This document shows positions 11,881 through 21,403 of a stretch of 64,000 nucleotides of DNA, piece after piece (position 1 is the first letter of the stretch; each line of letters starts with the position of its first letter). A model generated the notes under the pieces. That model had not been told where the DNA came from. It saw only the letters and a program-made list of their open reading frames with translations, and made no database searches. The stretch spans positions 2,081,346 through 2,145,345 of the forward strand of contig OY723252.1 in NCBI GenBank assembly GCA_963210315.1. Reading direction: 5' to 3'. The position numbers and the translations under genes are program-made. The DNA comes from Rhynchopus euleeides. Its lineage: Eukaryota; Euglenozoa; Diplonemea; Diplonemida; Diplonemidae.

Positions 11881-12666
11881 ATGGCAGGCAAGGTTGCAGG
11901 CATGGCGTCCCTCGCCAACAAGACGGTCGCCGTGACCGGTGCGAGCGGTGGTATCGGGGCTGTGATCGTGGAGACGCTCGTGAAGTACGGCTGCACTGTG
12001 CGCGGGGTGGGTACCGCCCGCAGCGCAGACAAGCTGAAGGAGCTCGAGGCATCCACCAACGGCAAGTTCAAGGGTTTCACGGCGGACTTCTCGAGCGCGG
12101 AGGACTGCCTGGCGCTCCCTGCCAAGCTCGGAAAGGTTGACATGCTTGTCAACGGGCATGGCATTGCAGCCATCTCCCCCCTCATGGAGCAGACCGCCGA
12201 CGACTGGGACAAGACGATGAACATCAACTCCCGCTCCGTGTTCCTCCTCTCGCAGGCGTTCGCAAAGCAGTGGATTGAGGACAAGAAGGCGGGCACCATT
12301 GTCAACCTCTCCTCGCAGGCGAGCATGGCCCCCCTGCCCGGGCACACGACCTACTGCGCCTCGAAGGCTGCGGTGGACATGCTGACCCGTATGCTTGCGA
12401 TGGAGCTTGGTCCCCACCAGATCCGGGTCAACGCTGTGAACCCCACCGTCGTCCTGACGGACATGGGACGTGCCAACTGGTCGGACCCTAAGGTCGCCTC
12501 CCCCATGCTGCACTCCATCCCCCTGGAGCGATTCGCGGAGGCTGACGAGGTGTCTGAGGCAGTGGCGTTCCTCCTCTCTGACAGTGCAGGCATGATTAAC
12601 GGCCACCTCCTCCCCATCGATGGTGGCTTCCTGGCATGCAGGAGCAATCTGATGAAGCGCGATTGA
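11881..12666 (+). CDS. DCXR: Short-chain dehydrogenase, dicarbonyl/L-xylulose reductase-like
   Basis: A 261-aa single-exon protein that should catalyse NADPH-linked reduction of L-xylulose and dicarbonyls, as DCXR family members do. It shows the cofactor motif TGASGGIG (19-26), catalytic Ser145 in NLSSQ, and Tyr158/Lys162 in YCASK. It then carries the DCXR-characteristic stretch IRVNAVNPTVVLTDMG, a WSDP motif and PIDGGFLAC near the C-terminus. The usual NNAG motif is replaced by VNGHGIA. The start was chosen at ATG 11881, which puts about 18 residues before the cofactor motif, the family norm; an in-frame Met upstream would add a low-complexity tail. A CAG at 11861-11863 after a pyrimidine-rich tract could be a splice acceptor for the 5' leader. 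No operon-like partner is nearby. Confidence 0.92.
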   Translation: MAGKVAGMASLANKTVAVTGASGGIGAVIVETLVKYGCTVRGVGTARSADKLKELEASTNGKFKGFTADFSSAEDCLALPAKLGKVDMLVNGHGIAAISPLMEQTADDWDKTMNINSRSVFLLSQAFAKQWIEDKKAGTIVNLSSQASMAPLPGHTTYCASKAAVDMLTRMLAMELGPHQIRVNAVNPTVVLTDMGRANWSDPKVASPMLHSIPLERFAEADEVSEAVAFLLSDSAGMINGHLLPIDGGFLACRSNLMKRD

Positions 12667-12934
12667 TCTCCTTTGAGTGACCTGCCCCCCCCACGGTGAT
12701 GTCAAAAAAATTAGCGGCGGAGAAATGGCGGTGGTGGGGGGTGGGGGTGAGAGTGTGTGGTTTGGGGCTCGCGGGGCGGGCGAGCTGAATTTCAAAAAAT
12801 AAGTGGGTCACCCCCGTGTGTCGTAGATTGCGTGTATCGCACCAACGGTATTCCCTGCTCTGCCTGCTCCTAACACATTCGGATGGTGGGTGCTTCACAC
12901 AGAAAAGGAGAGTTGCCTCGCGGAACAATCGGCT

Positions 12935-13112
12935 GCCAAGTAACGAAGGGAATTGTACGACCGAAGCTTTGGATTAGCACTTCATGCCACTTCACAGGGC
13001 CTCAACACAGCCTTGAGACAGCAAGTGTGCGCTCAACAAAAAGTAGTCCGGAACTGTTCTCCCACATTTGCTGGACAGGGTGTCTATAGTAAAGCGAAAG
13101 GAGTACGATTTT
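12935..13112. repeat. Dispersed repeat, CACTTCACAGGGCCTCAACAC family (copy)
   Basis: The blocks GCCACTTCACAGGGCCTCAA, GTGTGCGCTCAACAAAAAGT, TTTGCTGGACAGGGTGT and GCGAAAGGAGTACGATTTTG are in the same order as in 7690-7905 and 14630-14830. Confidence 0.65.
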
Positions 13113-13480
13113 GGCTGGGATTGAAGCGTGCGTCCTCCCTTTCTCTGACCCAGCAGAATGCGTGGCGATCCAAGCGTTACGCTCGCCTTTCTTTGGCGCA
13201 AAAAAAAAACAAACCTGCCGCCAAGTATGAAGCTAAATGTGGAGTCCAAGTCCCGATTCAGGATTGCACTTTTTTTCTCTTTGGGTTTTTATAGGGAGGG
13301 AATTTTTTTTTCTCCTTGGGTTTTTTCGGTGGGATTTTTTCCCCACAGGTTTTCTGGGTGAAGTTTTTCGGGCAGGTGGTATTCTAGTGGGGGATGAGGA
13401 TGAATCCTCCGGACACCCGCCCTTTTTTCGGTTGTTCCAGCCAAAACCCGGCGTTGTTCCCCAGTCAAGAGCCAGGCGTT

Positions 13481-13733
13481 CACTACCGTGGCCTCCGGCG
13501 GCTGGGGGGCTCCGCCCCCCAGACCCCCCTGTACCACTCGGCTGGAGCGTGTGCCTGTCTTGTAGCCAAGTCCTTTGGGTTCACATCAGCGAATGGGACC
13601 CAGACCACTCTCAGTAGCCTCAGGAGGACGCAGCCAACAATCTGTACGCCCGCAACTCCCACGCGCTCCCACTACGGCGCAAGGAACAGATACTCACTAC
13701 CGTGGCTGGGGGGCTCCGCCCCCCAGACCCCCC
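13481..13733. repeat. Two copies of the GGCTGGGGGGC palindromic element
   Basis: Copies at 13481-13531 and about 13695-13733 (the second lacks the CCTCCGGCGG block). They lie inside the inverted duplication. Confidence 0.85.
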
Positions 13734-13745
13734 GTATGTCGAGCA

Positions 13746-13954
13746 CACGGTGGACTCCCACCCCCTGGAGCGGGGGTCTGGGGCGGGGGTCTGGGAGACC
13801 CCCGTGAGTGGGGGTCTGGACCCCCGCTAGCGGGAGTCTGCCCTGCTATTTTTGGTGCCCAGACGACCCCCGCGAGCGGGGGTCGGACCTCGCCAGACCC
13901 CCGCTATTCCGATATCCCAAAAAGGTGCACCCTGACGTGTGGGAGTCCACCGTG
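13746..13954. mobile_element. MITE of the CACGGTGGACTCC transposon family
   Basis: The 209-bp element begins CACGGTGGACTCCCA and ends GGGAGTCCACCGTG. It is flanked by CA on both sides (13744-13745 and 13955-13956). Inside are repeated AGCGGGGGTCTGG and CGCTAGCGGGAGTC subterminal units like those of the full-length copies. The other duplication arm has the unoccupied site at 23896-23897, with one CA (TG on this strand) and otherwise matching flanks. This shows insertion with a 2-bp target duplication. Confidence 0.9.
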
Positions 13955-14629
13955 CAACCAAATCCTTGAGCTTGTGCCACTGGGCATAGGAAGGGGTCGT
14001 TACAATAACGCCCCGAAAACCCATTTTTGGCACCCCTTGCCTGGCATGTTGCTGTTGTGTTGCCACTATCTCTCATCACACAGGGTGTCCAATACCCACA
14101 CACCACACTCACACTGGTTGTGTGGTGGGGATGGGGGGATTTTCTTGCCCGTGAGGGGGATTGCGCGCCATTTCCCCCCCCGAAAACCCTTGGAGAAAAA
14201 GTGGAATCCCGACCCCTTTTTGGGTCCAAAAAGGCCAAAGTCCCAGGCATACTTGCCTGCCGCTTGCGTTTTTCTTCCTACGAATTCTTTTGAGTAGCAT
14301 CAGGCTATCCGCTGCAAGCCATTAAAGCAGGCAAGTGGTGCTGACAAGTGTTTTCTTGGTGCATTTTCTCCTATTGCCAGAGAAGAACGCCAAATCCCCC
14401 ACCACCCACCCGAAAAGCTTCCGATGCCGAAGGTAATCCATTTCTCTCTCTCTCGTATGCTTTGGTGGGAATCTCCCCTTCGGAAGAACGCCTGCCCGCA
14501 CCCCACTCTCTTGACATATTCCCTCCTAACGCACCTGCACACACAGTGCAGGGCGTGTCATCCTATTTTGCCATCGCAACCTTTCCCCCCATTTTGTCCA
14601 ATCCTGGGGTGTTTTTTTTACGACGAAGC

Positions 14630-14830
14630 GCGGCGAAGCCGTGACGTCGCGAAGTATCGAAGACCATCGTGCAACTGAAGCTTTTTTGGACATTACCGCC
14701 TTTCGTGCCACTTCACAGGGCCTCAAACGCACAGCCTTGAGACGCTCGCAGCAAAAAAAGTAGTCCTGATCTGTTCACCCACAGTTTCTGGACAGCGCGT
14801 GTGCGGGAAAGTGACAGGAGTACGATTTTG
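14630..14830. repeat. Dispersed repeat, CACTTCACAGGGCCTCAA family (copy)
   Basis: It shares CGCGGCGAAG, CACTTCACAGGGCCTCAA, AAAAAGTAGTCC, CTGGACAGCG and GGAGTACGATTTTG with the other family members. It lies directly upstream of the tetraspan array leader. Confidence 0.6.
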
Positions 14831-15035
14831 CTTCTGACACCGGTGCCTGACCCGCCTTCCCCCCGCCCCCCACACCCACCCCATCTCCTCCTGCCGTGCC
14901 AGCCCCACGTTGCAGCCCCACCCGCCCACCCCCACCCACCCTTTCTCAACTGGATGCTGCAACCGATCGGTTCGAATCATCACCACCACCACTGCTGAAG
15001 CAATACACACATACCGCATCGCACACCGTCCTGTG

Positions 15036-15722
15036 ATGTCGCCGAAAGATATGGACATGCAGTACGCCCCTGTGCCGCCGCAGCATTCGGTGCAGGCTAA
15101 CGCTGTACAGAGCCAGCCCCAGGTCACAGTTATCCACAAGCCTTCCGCAGGGGGGACCAAGTCCTGCTGCTGGGTAGCGGGGCTGGTTCTGCTGTCCGTC
15201 GTGTTCCTCACGGTGTGCCTGGTCAACATCGCGGCGCCCCTGGTGCTGAAGCACGGCCCTGTGGGAGAAGACATATTGGACAAGGAGTGGGTGTGGGACG
15301 ACGAGTCTGACAAGGAGGAGTGGGAAGCAAATCGCAAGGCTGTCTTCATTATGGAAATTTCCGTGACCATCGCGTACGTTGCCTCGATCCCTCTGCTGAT
15401 CGTCGGGACTTCCCTGATGGCGGCGCGCTGGGCGACGACCTCGCGCACCACCTGCCTCCGTGTGATGTACATCTTCGCAGGCAGCATCGTGGTCTCGCTC
15501 TTGGTGGCTGCTGCTGTGACGCTGGCACGCTACTCGCGGGGAAGCAACAAAGACATCTTCAATATTGACATTGTTGACTTCTGGAAGTATGAAGGCGGTG
15601 TGTGTGCCGTGCTGCTGTCCGTGCTGGCGCTTCTGATTGCCATCCGCTGGGCGATGCGCGATGCCCGTGCTGTGCCGGAGCCGTACTCCTTGGAGCTCGA
15701 CGATGCCACCTCGACGGCGTGA
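15036..15722 (+). CDS. Tetraspan membrane protein, array copy 1
   Basis: A 228-aa protein of no family I recognise. It has a Pro/Gln-rich N-terminus (residues 1-40), Cys44-Cys45, and four hydrophobic segments at about 46-70, 108-130, 143-164 and 187-206. The tail is PEPYSLELDD. The segments between TM1 and TM2 (71-107, acidic, Trp-rich) and between TM3 and TM4 (165-186) should face the same side of the membrane and are where the array copies differ. The start was chosen at MSPKD, which is shared by copies 1, 2, 3 and 5; upstream sequence is CA-rich leader also shared by the copies. Localisation to a membrane is predicted; function is unknown. Downstream is a GGGGGTCTTCGCT MITE. Confidence 0.85.
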   Translation: MSPKDMDMQYAPVPPQHSVQANAVQSQPQVTVIHKPSAGGTKSCCWVAGLVLLSVVFLTVCLVNIAAPLVLKHGPVGEDILDKEWVWDDESDKEEWEANRKAVFIMEISVTIAYVASIPLLIVGTSLMAARWATTSRTTCLRVMYIFAGSIVVSLLVAAAVTLARYSRGSNKDIFNIDIVDFWKYEGGVCAVLLSVLALLIAIRWAMRDARAVPEPYSLELDDATSTA

Positions 15723-15773
15723 GAATCCCCCCGGTCGGGACCCCCTGAAAATCGCGTGAGTCTTACTGAGTGT

Positions 15774-15880
15774 GGGGGTCTTCGCTGGTCGTTATCCTTC
15801 GTCAATCTTCGTCAGTTTTCAGCCAATTCAACAGCAAATGTACCAAAATGCACTGACGATCACCCGTAGCGAAGACCCCC
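15774..15880. mobile_element. MITE, GGGGGTCTTCGCTGG / TAGCGAAGACCCCC (copy A)
   Basis: A 107-bp element with terminal inverted repeats GGGGGTCTTCGCT / AGCGAAGACCCCC and flanks TGT on both sides (3-bp target duplication). Related copies are at 17297-17404, 19587-19694, 32098-32206 (reversed) and 48400-48512. Copies A-C share flanks and so were carried by duplication of the tetraspan unit. Confidence 0.85.
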
Positions 15881-16552
15881 TGTATCGATGATATGAACAC
15901 GCAAACTGGTATCTCCCATTTTTCTGTCAGTCCGGCTCTGTTGCGAACACTTCACACGTCCGGCAGGCTGTGTGGGTGTTCAGCATGAGAAGAACACCAA
16001 CTGTTGGAAAGAAAATCCAAATTCCAAAACCACGGGGGTGGGGTGGGGCCTCGTGGCTACTCCCCGCTCCCTTGCCCCGTGATACCCTTCGTTCATTGTT
16101 GGGGTTTGGAGCACAAATCAACACCCCCTCTTGTTTTTGTTACAGTGTACACTGTGCCCATAATGGTTTGTGTTTTTCACAGAACGTGCCCAGCCCCCAC
16201 GTTGAGTGAACACAGCACGCGTTGTGTCTGCCCGGCATCTGACCCCCTCCCCGGGTTCTGAAGATCCTCGCTCCGTGTCTGATGAGAGCCGGCGAGAGGG
16301 GGACAGAACTGGTATTGCAAAGAAGGTGGCAAAAATGAACAACCATTGCACGCAGCAGGCCAAACAAAACCCCCACCCCACTTCCCTACGCGTGGGTTTT
16401 TTTTTGTACACCGTGGATCAACCAAGCAGACCCACGCCACCCCCACCCCCACCCACCCTTTCTCAACTGGATGCTGCAACCGATCGGTTCGAATCATCAC
16501 CACCGCCACTGCTGAAGCAATACACACATACCGCATCGCACACCGTCCTGTG

Positions 16553-17236
16553 ATGTCGCCGAAAGATATGGACATGCAGTACGCCCCTGTGCCGCCGCAG
16601 CATTCGGTGCAGGCTAACGCTGTACAGAGCCAGCCCCAGGTCACAGTTATCCACAAGCCTTCCGCAGGGGGGACCAAGTCCTGCTGCTGGGTAGCGGGGC
16701 TGGTTCTGCTGTCCGTCGTGTTCCTCACGGTGTGCCTGGTCAACATCGCGACACCCCTGGTGCTGAATCACGGCCCTGTGGGAGAAGACATATTGGACGA
16801 GGAGTGGGACGAGCCGGACAAGGAGCACATATTGGACAAGGAGTGGGAAGCAAGTAGCATCGACATTATGATCATCGCGTACGTTGCCTCGCGCGCCTGC
16901 GTCTCTCTGCTGATCGTCGGGACTTCCCTGATGGCGGCGCGCTGGGCGACGACCTCGCGCACCACCTGCCTCCGTGTGATGTACATCTTCGCAGGCAGCA
17001 TCGTGGTCTCGCTCTTGGTGGCTGCTGCTGTGACGCTGGCACGCTACTCGCGTGGCAACCACAATGACATGTTCAATCTTAACATTGTTGACTTCTGGAA
17101 GTATGAAGGCGGTGTGTGTGCCGTGCTGCTGTCCGTGCTGGCACTTCTGATTGCCATCCGCTGGGCGATGCGCGATGCCCGTGCTGTGCCGGAGCCGTAC
17201 TCCTTGGAGCTCGACGATGCCACCTCGACGGCGTGA
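16553..17236 (+). CDS. Tetraspan membrane protein, array copy 2
   Basis: A 227-aa paralogue of copy 1. Residues 1-78, TM3 and TM4 are almost unchanged. The TM1-TM2 loop differs: it repeats the motif ILD.EW twice, is shorter before TM2, and TM2 begins IMIIAYVASRACVS. The TM3-TM4 loop reads SRGNHNDMFNLNIV in place of SRGSNKDIFNIDIV. The upstream 500 bp is shared with copies 3 and 4, so the duplicated unit includes the putative promoter/leader. Function is unknown. Confidence 0.85.
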   Translation: MSPKDMDMQYAPVPPQHSVQANAVQSQPQVTVIHKPSAGGTKSCCWVAGLVLLSVVFLTVCLVNIATPLVLNHGPVGEDILDEEWDEPDKEHILDKEWEASSIDIMIIAYVASRACVSLLIVGTSLMAARWATTSRTTCLRVMYIFAGSIVVSLLVAAAVTLARYSRGNHNDMFNLNIVDFWKYEGGVCAVLLSVLALLIAIRWAMRDARAVPEPYSLELDDATSTA

Positions 17237-17296
17237 GATGCGGTGCACTCCCCCCGGTCGGGATCCCCTGAAAATCGCGTGAGTCTTACTGAGTGT

Positions 17297-17404
17297 GGGG
17301 GTCTTCGCTGGTCGTTATCCTTCGTCAATCTTCGTCAGTTTTCAGCCAATTCAACAGCAAATGCACCAAAATACACTGACGATCACCCCGTAGCGAAGAC
17401 CCCC
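17297..17404. mobile_element. MITE, GGGGGTCTTCGCT family (copy B)
   Basis: A 108-bp copy at the same position behind tetraspan copy 2 as copy A behind copy 1, with TGT flanks. It was therefore duplicated with the gene rather than inserted independently. Confidence 0.85.
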
Positions 17405-17982
17405 TGTATCGATACGAACACGCAAACTGGTCTCTCCCATTTTTGTCAGTCCGGCGTAGCCTCAGGAAACTTTTTACCCTGCGGATCCTTGCGAACACTT
17501 CACACGCCCGGCAGGCTGTGTGGGTGTTCAGCATTAGAAGAATACCAACTGTTGGAAAGAAAATCCAAATTCCAAAACCACGGGGGTGGGGTGGGGCCTC
17601 GTGGCTACTCCCCGCTCCCTTGCCCCGTGATGTCCTTCGTTCATTGTTGGGGTTTGGAGCACAAATCAACACCCCCTCTTGTTTTTGTTACAGTGTACAC
17701 TGTGCCCATAATGGTTTGTGTTTTTCACAGAACGTGCCCAGCCCCCACGTTGAGTGAACACAGCACGCGTTGTGTCTCCCGGCATCTGACCCCCTCCCCG
17801 GGTTCTGAAGATCCTCGCTCCGTGTCTGATGAGAGCCGGCGAGAGGGGGGACAGAACTGGTATTGCAAAGAAGGTGGCAAAAATGAACAACCATTGCACG
17901 CAGCAGGCCAAACAAAACCCCCACCCCACTTCCCTACGTGTGGGTTTTTTTGTTAGTTCGGCGTAGCCAACTGGGGAAACTT

Positions 17983-18146
17983 TCTGTGCCTTTAGCTGGA
18001 TCGTGCGTCCCCACTCACACCACTTCATCAGACCGGGGAGTGGTGTACACAAAGAGTGGGGTCTGCGTTCCAACAAAACAACTTTCGGCAGTAATTGGTT
18101 TGTTGTCTCGTTTTGCTGTCACTTTACGATCCAGCGGGGGCACAGA
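17983..18146. mobile_element. TIR element TCTGTGCC..CTGGATCGTG / GATCCAGCGGGGGCACAGA
   Basis: An element of about 164 bp whose ends are inverted repeats. The same element is at 20278-20441 (duplicated with the array), and diverged copies are at 37983-38139 and 55800-55864. It is non-coding and sits in the leader region upstream of tetraspan copy 3. Confidence 0.7.
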
Positions 18147-18295
18147 TAGTTTTTGTACACCGTGGAGCAACCAAGCAGACCCACGCCACCCCCACCCACC
18201 CTTTCTCAACTGGATGCTGCAACCGATCGGTTCGAATCATCACCACCGCCACTGCTGAAGCAATACACACATACCGCATCACACACCGTCCTGTG

Positions 18296-19526
18296 ATGTC
18301 GCCGAAAGATATGGACATGCAGTACGCCCCTGTGCCGCCGCAGCATTCGGTGCAGGCTAACGCTGTACAGAGCCAGCCCCAGGTCACAGTTATCCACAAG
18401 CCTTCGTCAGCTGATTGAGGGTGTGATATGAGGGTTCTATCCAACAAGGATATCAAGGCGGCACTTTCAAAGTCCTGCCAAGGACAGCGCCACGTGGGTG
18501 TGTGCTTCTGATATATGTTATGTCATCATGTGAAACCCTCCCCAGCGTGTGCCAACATCCCTGACACGCTCACGAAAAGCATGACACGGAGAAAACAGGT
18601 GCCGAAACAACCTGCCGAGCACACGGGTGGTGCCACGTTGATCCACGCAGCGATCTCCCATGACAGGAAGCCTTGTCGCCACGGCAGAGTCGCCGCAGAC
18701 TGTGGGAGAGGTGTCGCCAGTCACCTTGAGGTTGCAGTGTGTCATCAGGCTAAGACCCGTGCCCTCTTCACCTCCCCTGTTAGGTTGCTCCCATATCGTT
18801 GCCTGCTTTGGGGCCTGAAGGACATAGGGGTCCAGCAGGCACTTGAGCATCGCAAGGCATGAGTGGCTGTTTCAAACTCCTGGTGCAAGCACCCGTCATG
18901 GTCTGGGGAAGCCCTCCCAGGTAGTTTAACGTCTTGCCCAGGACAAGCCTTCCGCAGGGGGGACCAAGTCCTGCTGCTGGGTAGCGGGGCTGGTTCTGCT
19001 GTCCGTCGTGTTCCTCACGGTGTGCCTGGTCAACATCGCGGCGCCCCTGGTGCTGAAGCACGGCCCTGTGGGAGAAGACATATTGGACAAGGAGTGGGAG
19101 TGGGACGAGTCGGACAAGGAGGAGTGGGAAGCAAATCGCAAGGCTGTCGACATTATGGAAATTTCCGTGACCATCGCGTACGTTGCCTCGATCCCTCTGC
19201 TGATCATCGGGACTTCCCTGATGGCGGCGCGCTGGGCGACGACCTCGCGCACCACCTGCCTCCGTGTGATGTACATCTTCGCAGGCAGCATCGTGGTCTC
19301 GCTCTTGGTGGCTGCTGCTGTGACGCTGGCACGCTACTCGCGGGGAAGCAACAAAGACATCTTCAATATTGACATTGTTGACTTCTGGAAGTATGAAGGC
19401 GGTGTGTGTGCCGTGCTGCTGTCCGTGCTGGCGCTTCTGATTGCCATCCGCTGGGCGATGCGCGATGCCCGTGCTGTGCCGGAGCCGTACTCCTTGGAGC
19501 TCGACGATGCCACCTCGATGGCATGA
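18296..19526 (+). pseudogene. Tetraspan array copy 3, split by a 537-bp insertion
   Basis: Residues 1-38 of the family (18296-18407) are followed by foreign sequence and a TGA at 18416-18418. The rest of the gene resumes at 18945 and runs to 19526. The insertion is bounded by a 10-bp direct repeat ACAAGCCTTC (18396-18405 and 18943-18952) present once in the intact copies. The two halves are in different frames, so full-length protein could form only by splicing that also restores frame. The 3' part alone still encodes all four membrane segments, with a loop-1 sequence very close to copy 1, and a Met at 19029 lies inside TM1. Most likely it is inactive. Confidence 0.85.
18406..18942. mobile_element. 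537-bp insertion with 10-bp target duplication
   Basis: It begins GTCAGCTGATTGAGGG and ends GTCTTGCCCAGG. The 10-bp flanking repeat suggests a Mutator-like or similar cut-and-paste element, but I see no clear terminal inverted repeats. An internal stretch (GTCATCATGTGAAACCCTCC, CGTGTGCC) recurs near 26972-27003, so it belongs to a dispersed family. No credible protein is encoded. Confidence 0.75.
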
Positions 19527-19586
19527 GATGCGGTGCACTCCCCCCGGTCGGGACCCCCTGAAAATCGCGTGAGTCTTACTGAGTGT

Positions 19587-19694
19587 GGGGGTCTTCGCTG
19601 GTCGTTATCCTTCGTCAATCTTCGTCAGTTTTCAGCCAATTCAACAGCAAATGCACCAAAATACACTGACGATCACCCCGTAGCGAAGACCCCC
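19587..19694. mobile_element. MITE, GGGGGTCTTCGCT family (copy C)
   Basis: A 108-bp copy behind tetraspan copy 3 in the same position and with the same TGT flanks as copies A and B. Confidence 0.85.
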
Positions 19695-20277
19695 TGTATC
19701 GATGATATGAACACGCAAACTGGTTTCTCCCATTTTTCTGTCAGTCCGGCGTAGCCTCAGGAAACTTTTTACCCTGCGGATCCTTGCGAACACTTCACAC
19801 GTCCGGCAGGCTGTGTGGGTGTTCAGCATGAGAAGAATACCAACTGTTGGAAAGAAAATCCAAATTCCAAAACCACGGGGGTGGGGTGGGGCCTCGTGGC
19901 TACTCCCCGCTCCCTTGCCCCGTGATACCCTTCGTTCATTGTTGGGGTTTGGAGCACAAATCAACACCCCCTCTTGTTTTTGTTACAGTGTACACTGTGC
20001 CCATAATGGTTTGTGTTTTTCACAGAACGTGCCCAGCCCCCACGTTGAGTGAACACAGCACGCGTTGTGTCTCCCGGCATCTGACCCCCTCCCCGGGTTC
20101 TGAAGATCCTCGCTCCGTGTCTGATGAGAGCCGGCGAGAGGGGGGACAGAACTGGTATTGCAAAGAAGGTGGCAAAAATGAACAACCATTGCACGCAGCA
20201 GGCCAAACAAAACCCCCACCCCACTTTCCTACGTGTGGGTTTTTTTGTTAGTTCGGCGTAGCCAACTGGGGAAACTT

Positions 20278-20441
20278 TCTGTGCCTTTAGCTGGATCGTG
20301 CGTCCCCACTCACACCACTTCATCAGACCGGGGAGTGGTGTACACAAAGAGTGGGGTCTGCGTTCCAACAAAACAACTTTCGGCAGTAATCGGTTTGTTG
20401 TCTCGTTTTGCTGTCACTTTACGATCCAGCGGGGGCACAGA
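20278..20441. mobile_element. TIR element TCTGTGCC..CTGGATC (copy upstream of tetraspan copy 4)
   Basis: Nearly identical to 17983-18146 and placed the same way in the duplicated unit. Confidence 0.7.
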
Positions 20442-20593
20442 TAGTTTTTGTACACCGTGGAGCAACCAAGCAGACCCACGCCACCCCCACCCACCCTTTC
20501 TCAACTGGATGCTGCAACCGATCGGTTCGAATCATCACCACCACCACGCATGTGAAGCATTTTACACATCGCCACAGCACACACCGCCCTGTG

Positions 20594-21403
20594 ATGCCGA
20601 TGCAGTACGCCCCTGTGCGGGTAGCGGGGCTGGTGATGTCCGTCGTGTGCCTCGCGGTGTGCATCAGCATCGTGGTGCCACTGGTGCTGAAGCACGGCCC
20701 TCAGACGATCACCATCGGGGATGTGATGATGTACATCTTCGCAGGCAGCATCGTGGCCTCGCTCTTGGTGGCTGGTGCTGCGACCACCAAGGTCACGCAA
20801 CAGGTCATGTCGGGCATCTTTGGGAAGGTGCTGAAGACCTTTGGGTACCTGTCGGGACAGGCGGATGATGATGAGCGCCGTGGATTGACGAAGCGCACCG
20901 TGGCCGTGCTGAAGCGGCAACTCGGCGCATCCAAGCGTAGCGCGGCCAAGCGCGAGGCCGAGCTGAAGCGGCAACTCGGCGCATACGGGCGCATCGTGAC
21001 CGAGGGTGACAGGACGCCCAGCAGGCCCAACAGCCGCTGGGAGTTTCCCAGGATGCCGAGTGCATCGTCTGGCAGGGTCTCGGGTGGTTCTGGCGGCTCT
21101 GGGAAGACGGATGACCACGCGGGTCGCTTCGTAGCACGCCTCCCGATGAAGCGCCTGTCCTTCGGCACTGCACCCTCTGAACAGGCCCCCCGGTGGAAGC
21201 ACGTCTCTTCCCAGGGGGCGGTGCATCCTGACCCCGAGAGGATCAACAAGGCCCGACGCGACGCAGCGCAGAAGTATGGAGGAGGGCGGGCTGTGTGTGT
21301 GTGTGTGTGTGTGGGCACTGATACAAATAAGAAGAGCTATTTCTGGGTGGGATGTTTGCCAGTCGGTAAGCTTTCCCCCTCCAGGGAACAGTGCTCGCGC
21401 TGA
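20594..21403 (+). CDS. Chimeric tetraspan-derived protein, array copy 4
   Basis: A 269-aa predicted protein. The start MPMQYAPV, TM1 (VAGLVMSVVCLAVCISIVV) and the block VMMYIFAGSIVASLLVAGA come from the tetraspan family, but the linker after Gln/Pro, loop 1 and TM2 are deleted, leaving two membrane segments. After about residue 60 the sequence is unrelated to the family. It has a basic repeat LKRQLGA (twice, with AAKREAE between), a Ser/Gly-rich stretch and a CV repeat from a (GT)n microsatellite near the end. Its codons look normal to about 21280; the last 40 residues across the microsatellite are doubtful. It is either a new chimeric gene or a degenerating copy. Confidence 0.55.
   Translation: MPMQYAPVRVAGLVMSVVCLAVCISIVVPLVLKHGPQTITIGDVMMYIFAGSIVASLLVAGAATTKVTQQVMSGIFGKVLKTFGYLSGQADDDERRGLTKRTVAVLKRQLGASKRSAAKREAELKRQLGAYGRIVTEGDRTPSRPNSRWEFPRMPSASSGRVSGGSGGSGKTDDHAGRFVARLPMKRLSFGTAPSEQAPRWKHVSSQGAVHPDPERINKARRDAAQKYGGGRAVCVCVCVGTDTNKKSYFWVGCLPVGKLSPSREQCSR

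Larger units (their letters stand above)
13216..14265. repeat. Arm 1 of a large inverted duplication
   Basis: The segment from TGCCGCCAAGTATGAAGC to about 14265 matches the reverse complement of 23600-26846 once the transposon at 24299-26669 is removed. Arm 1 has a 209-bp MITE (13746-13954) that arm 2 lacks, and arm 2 has the 2371-bp element that arm 1 lacks. Both empty sites are visible. No gene is recognised in either arm. Confidence 0.85.
12667..15035. repeat. Intergenic repeats between the reductase and the tetraspan array
   Basis: No gene is recognised here. The interval holds a dispersed repeat copy (12935-13112), one arm of the inverted duplication (13216-14265) with a MITE, a second dispersed repeat copy (14630-14830), and the CA-rich leader of the first tetraspan gene. 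Confidence 0.6.

Noticed and set aside
14955-14975. GGTTCGAATCA, like a tRNA B box, upstream of each tetraspan gene
   Set aside because: No A box, no acceptor stem and no anticodon arm fit around it; the motif is part of the duplicated leader.
18406-18942. The 537-bp insert as a spliceosomal intron of tetraspan copy 3
   Set aside because: The donor would be GTCAGC, unlike the GTATGC of all supported introns; a 10-bp direct repeat flanks it and simple GT-AG removal does not restore frame.
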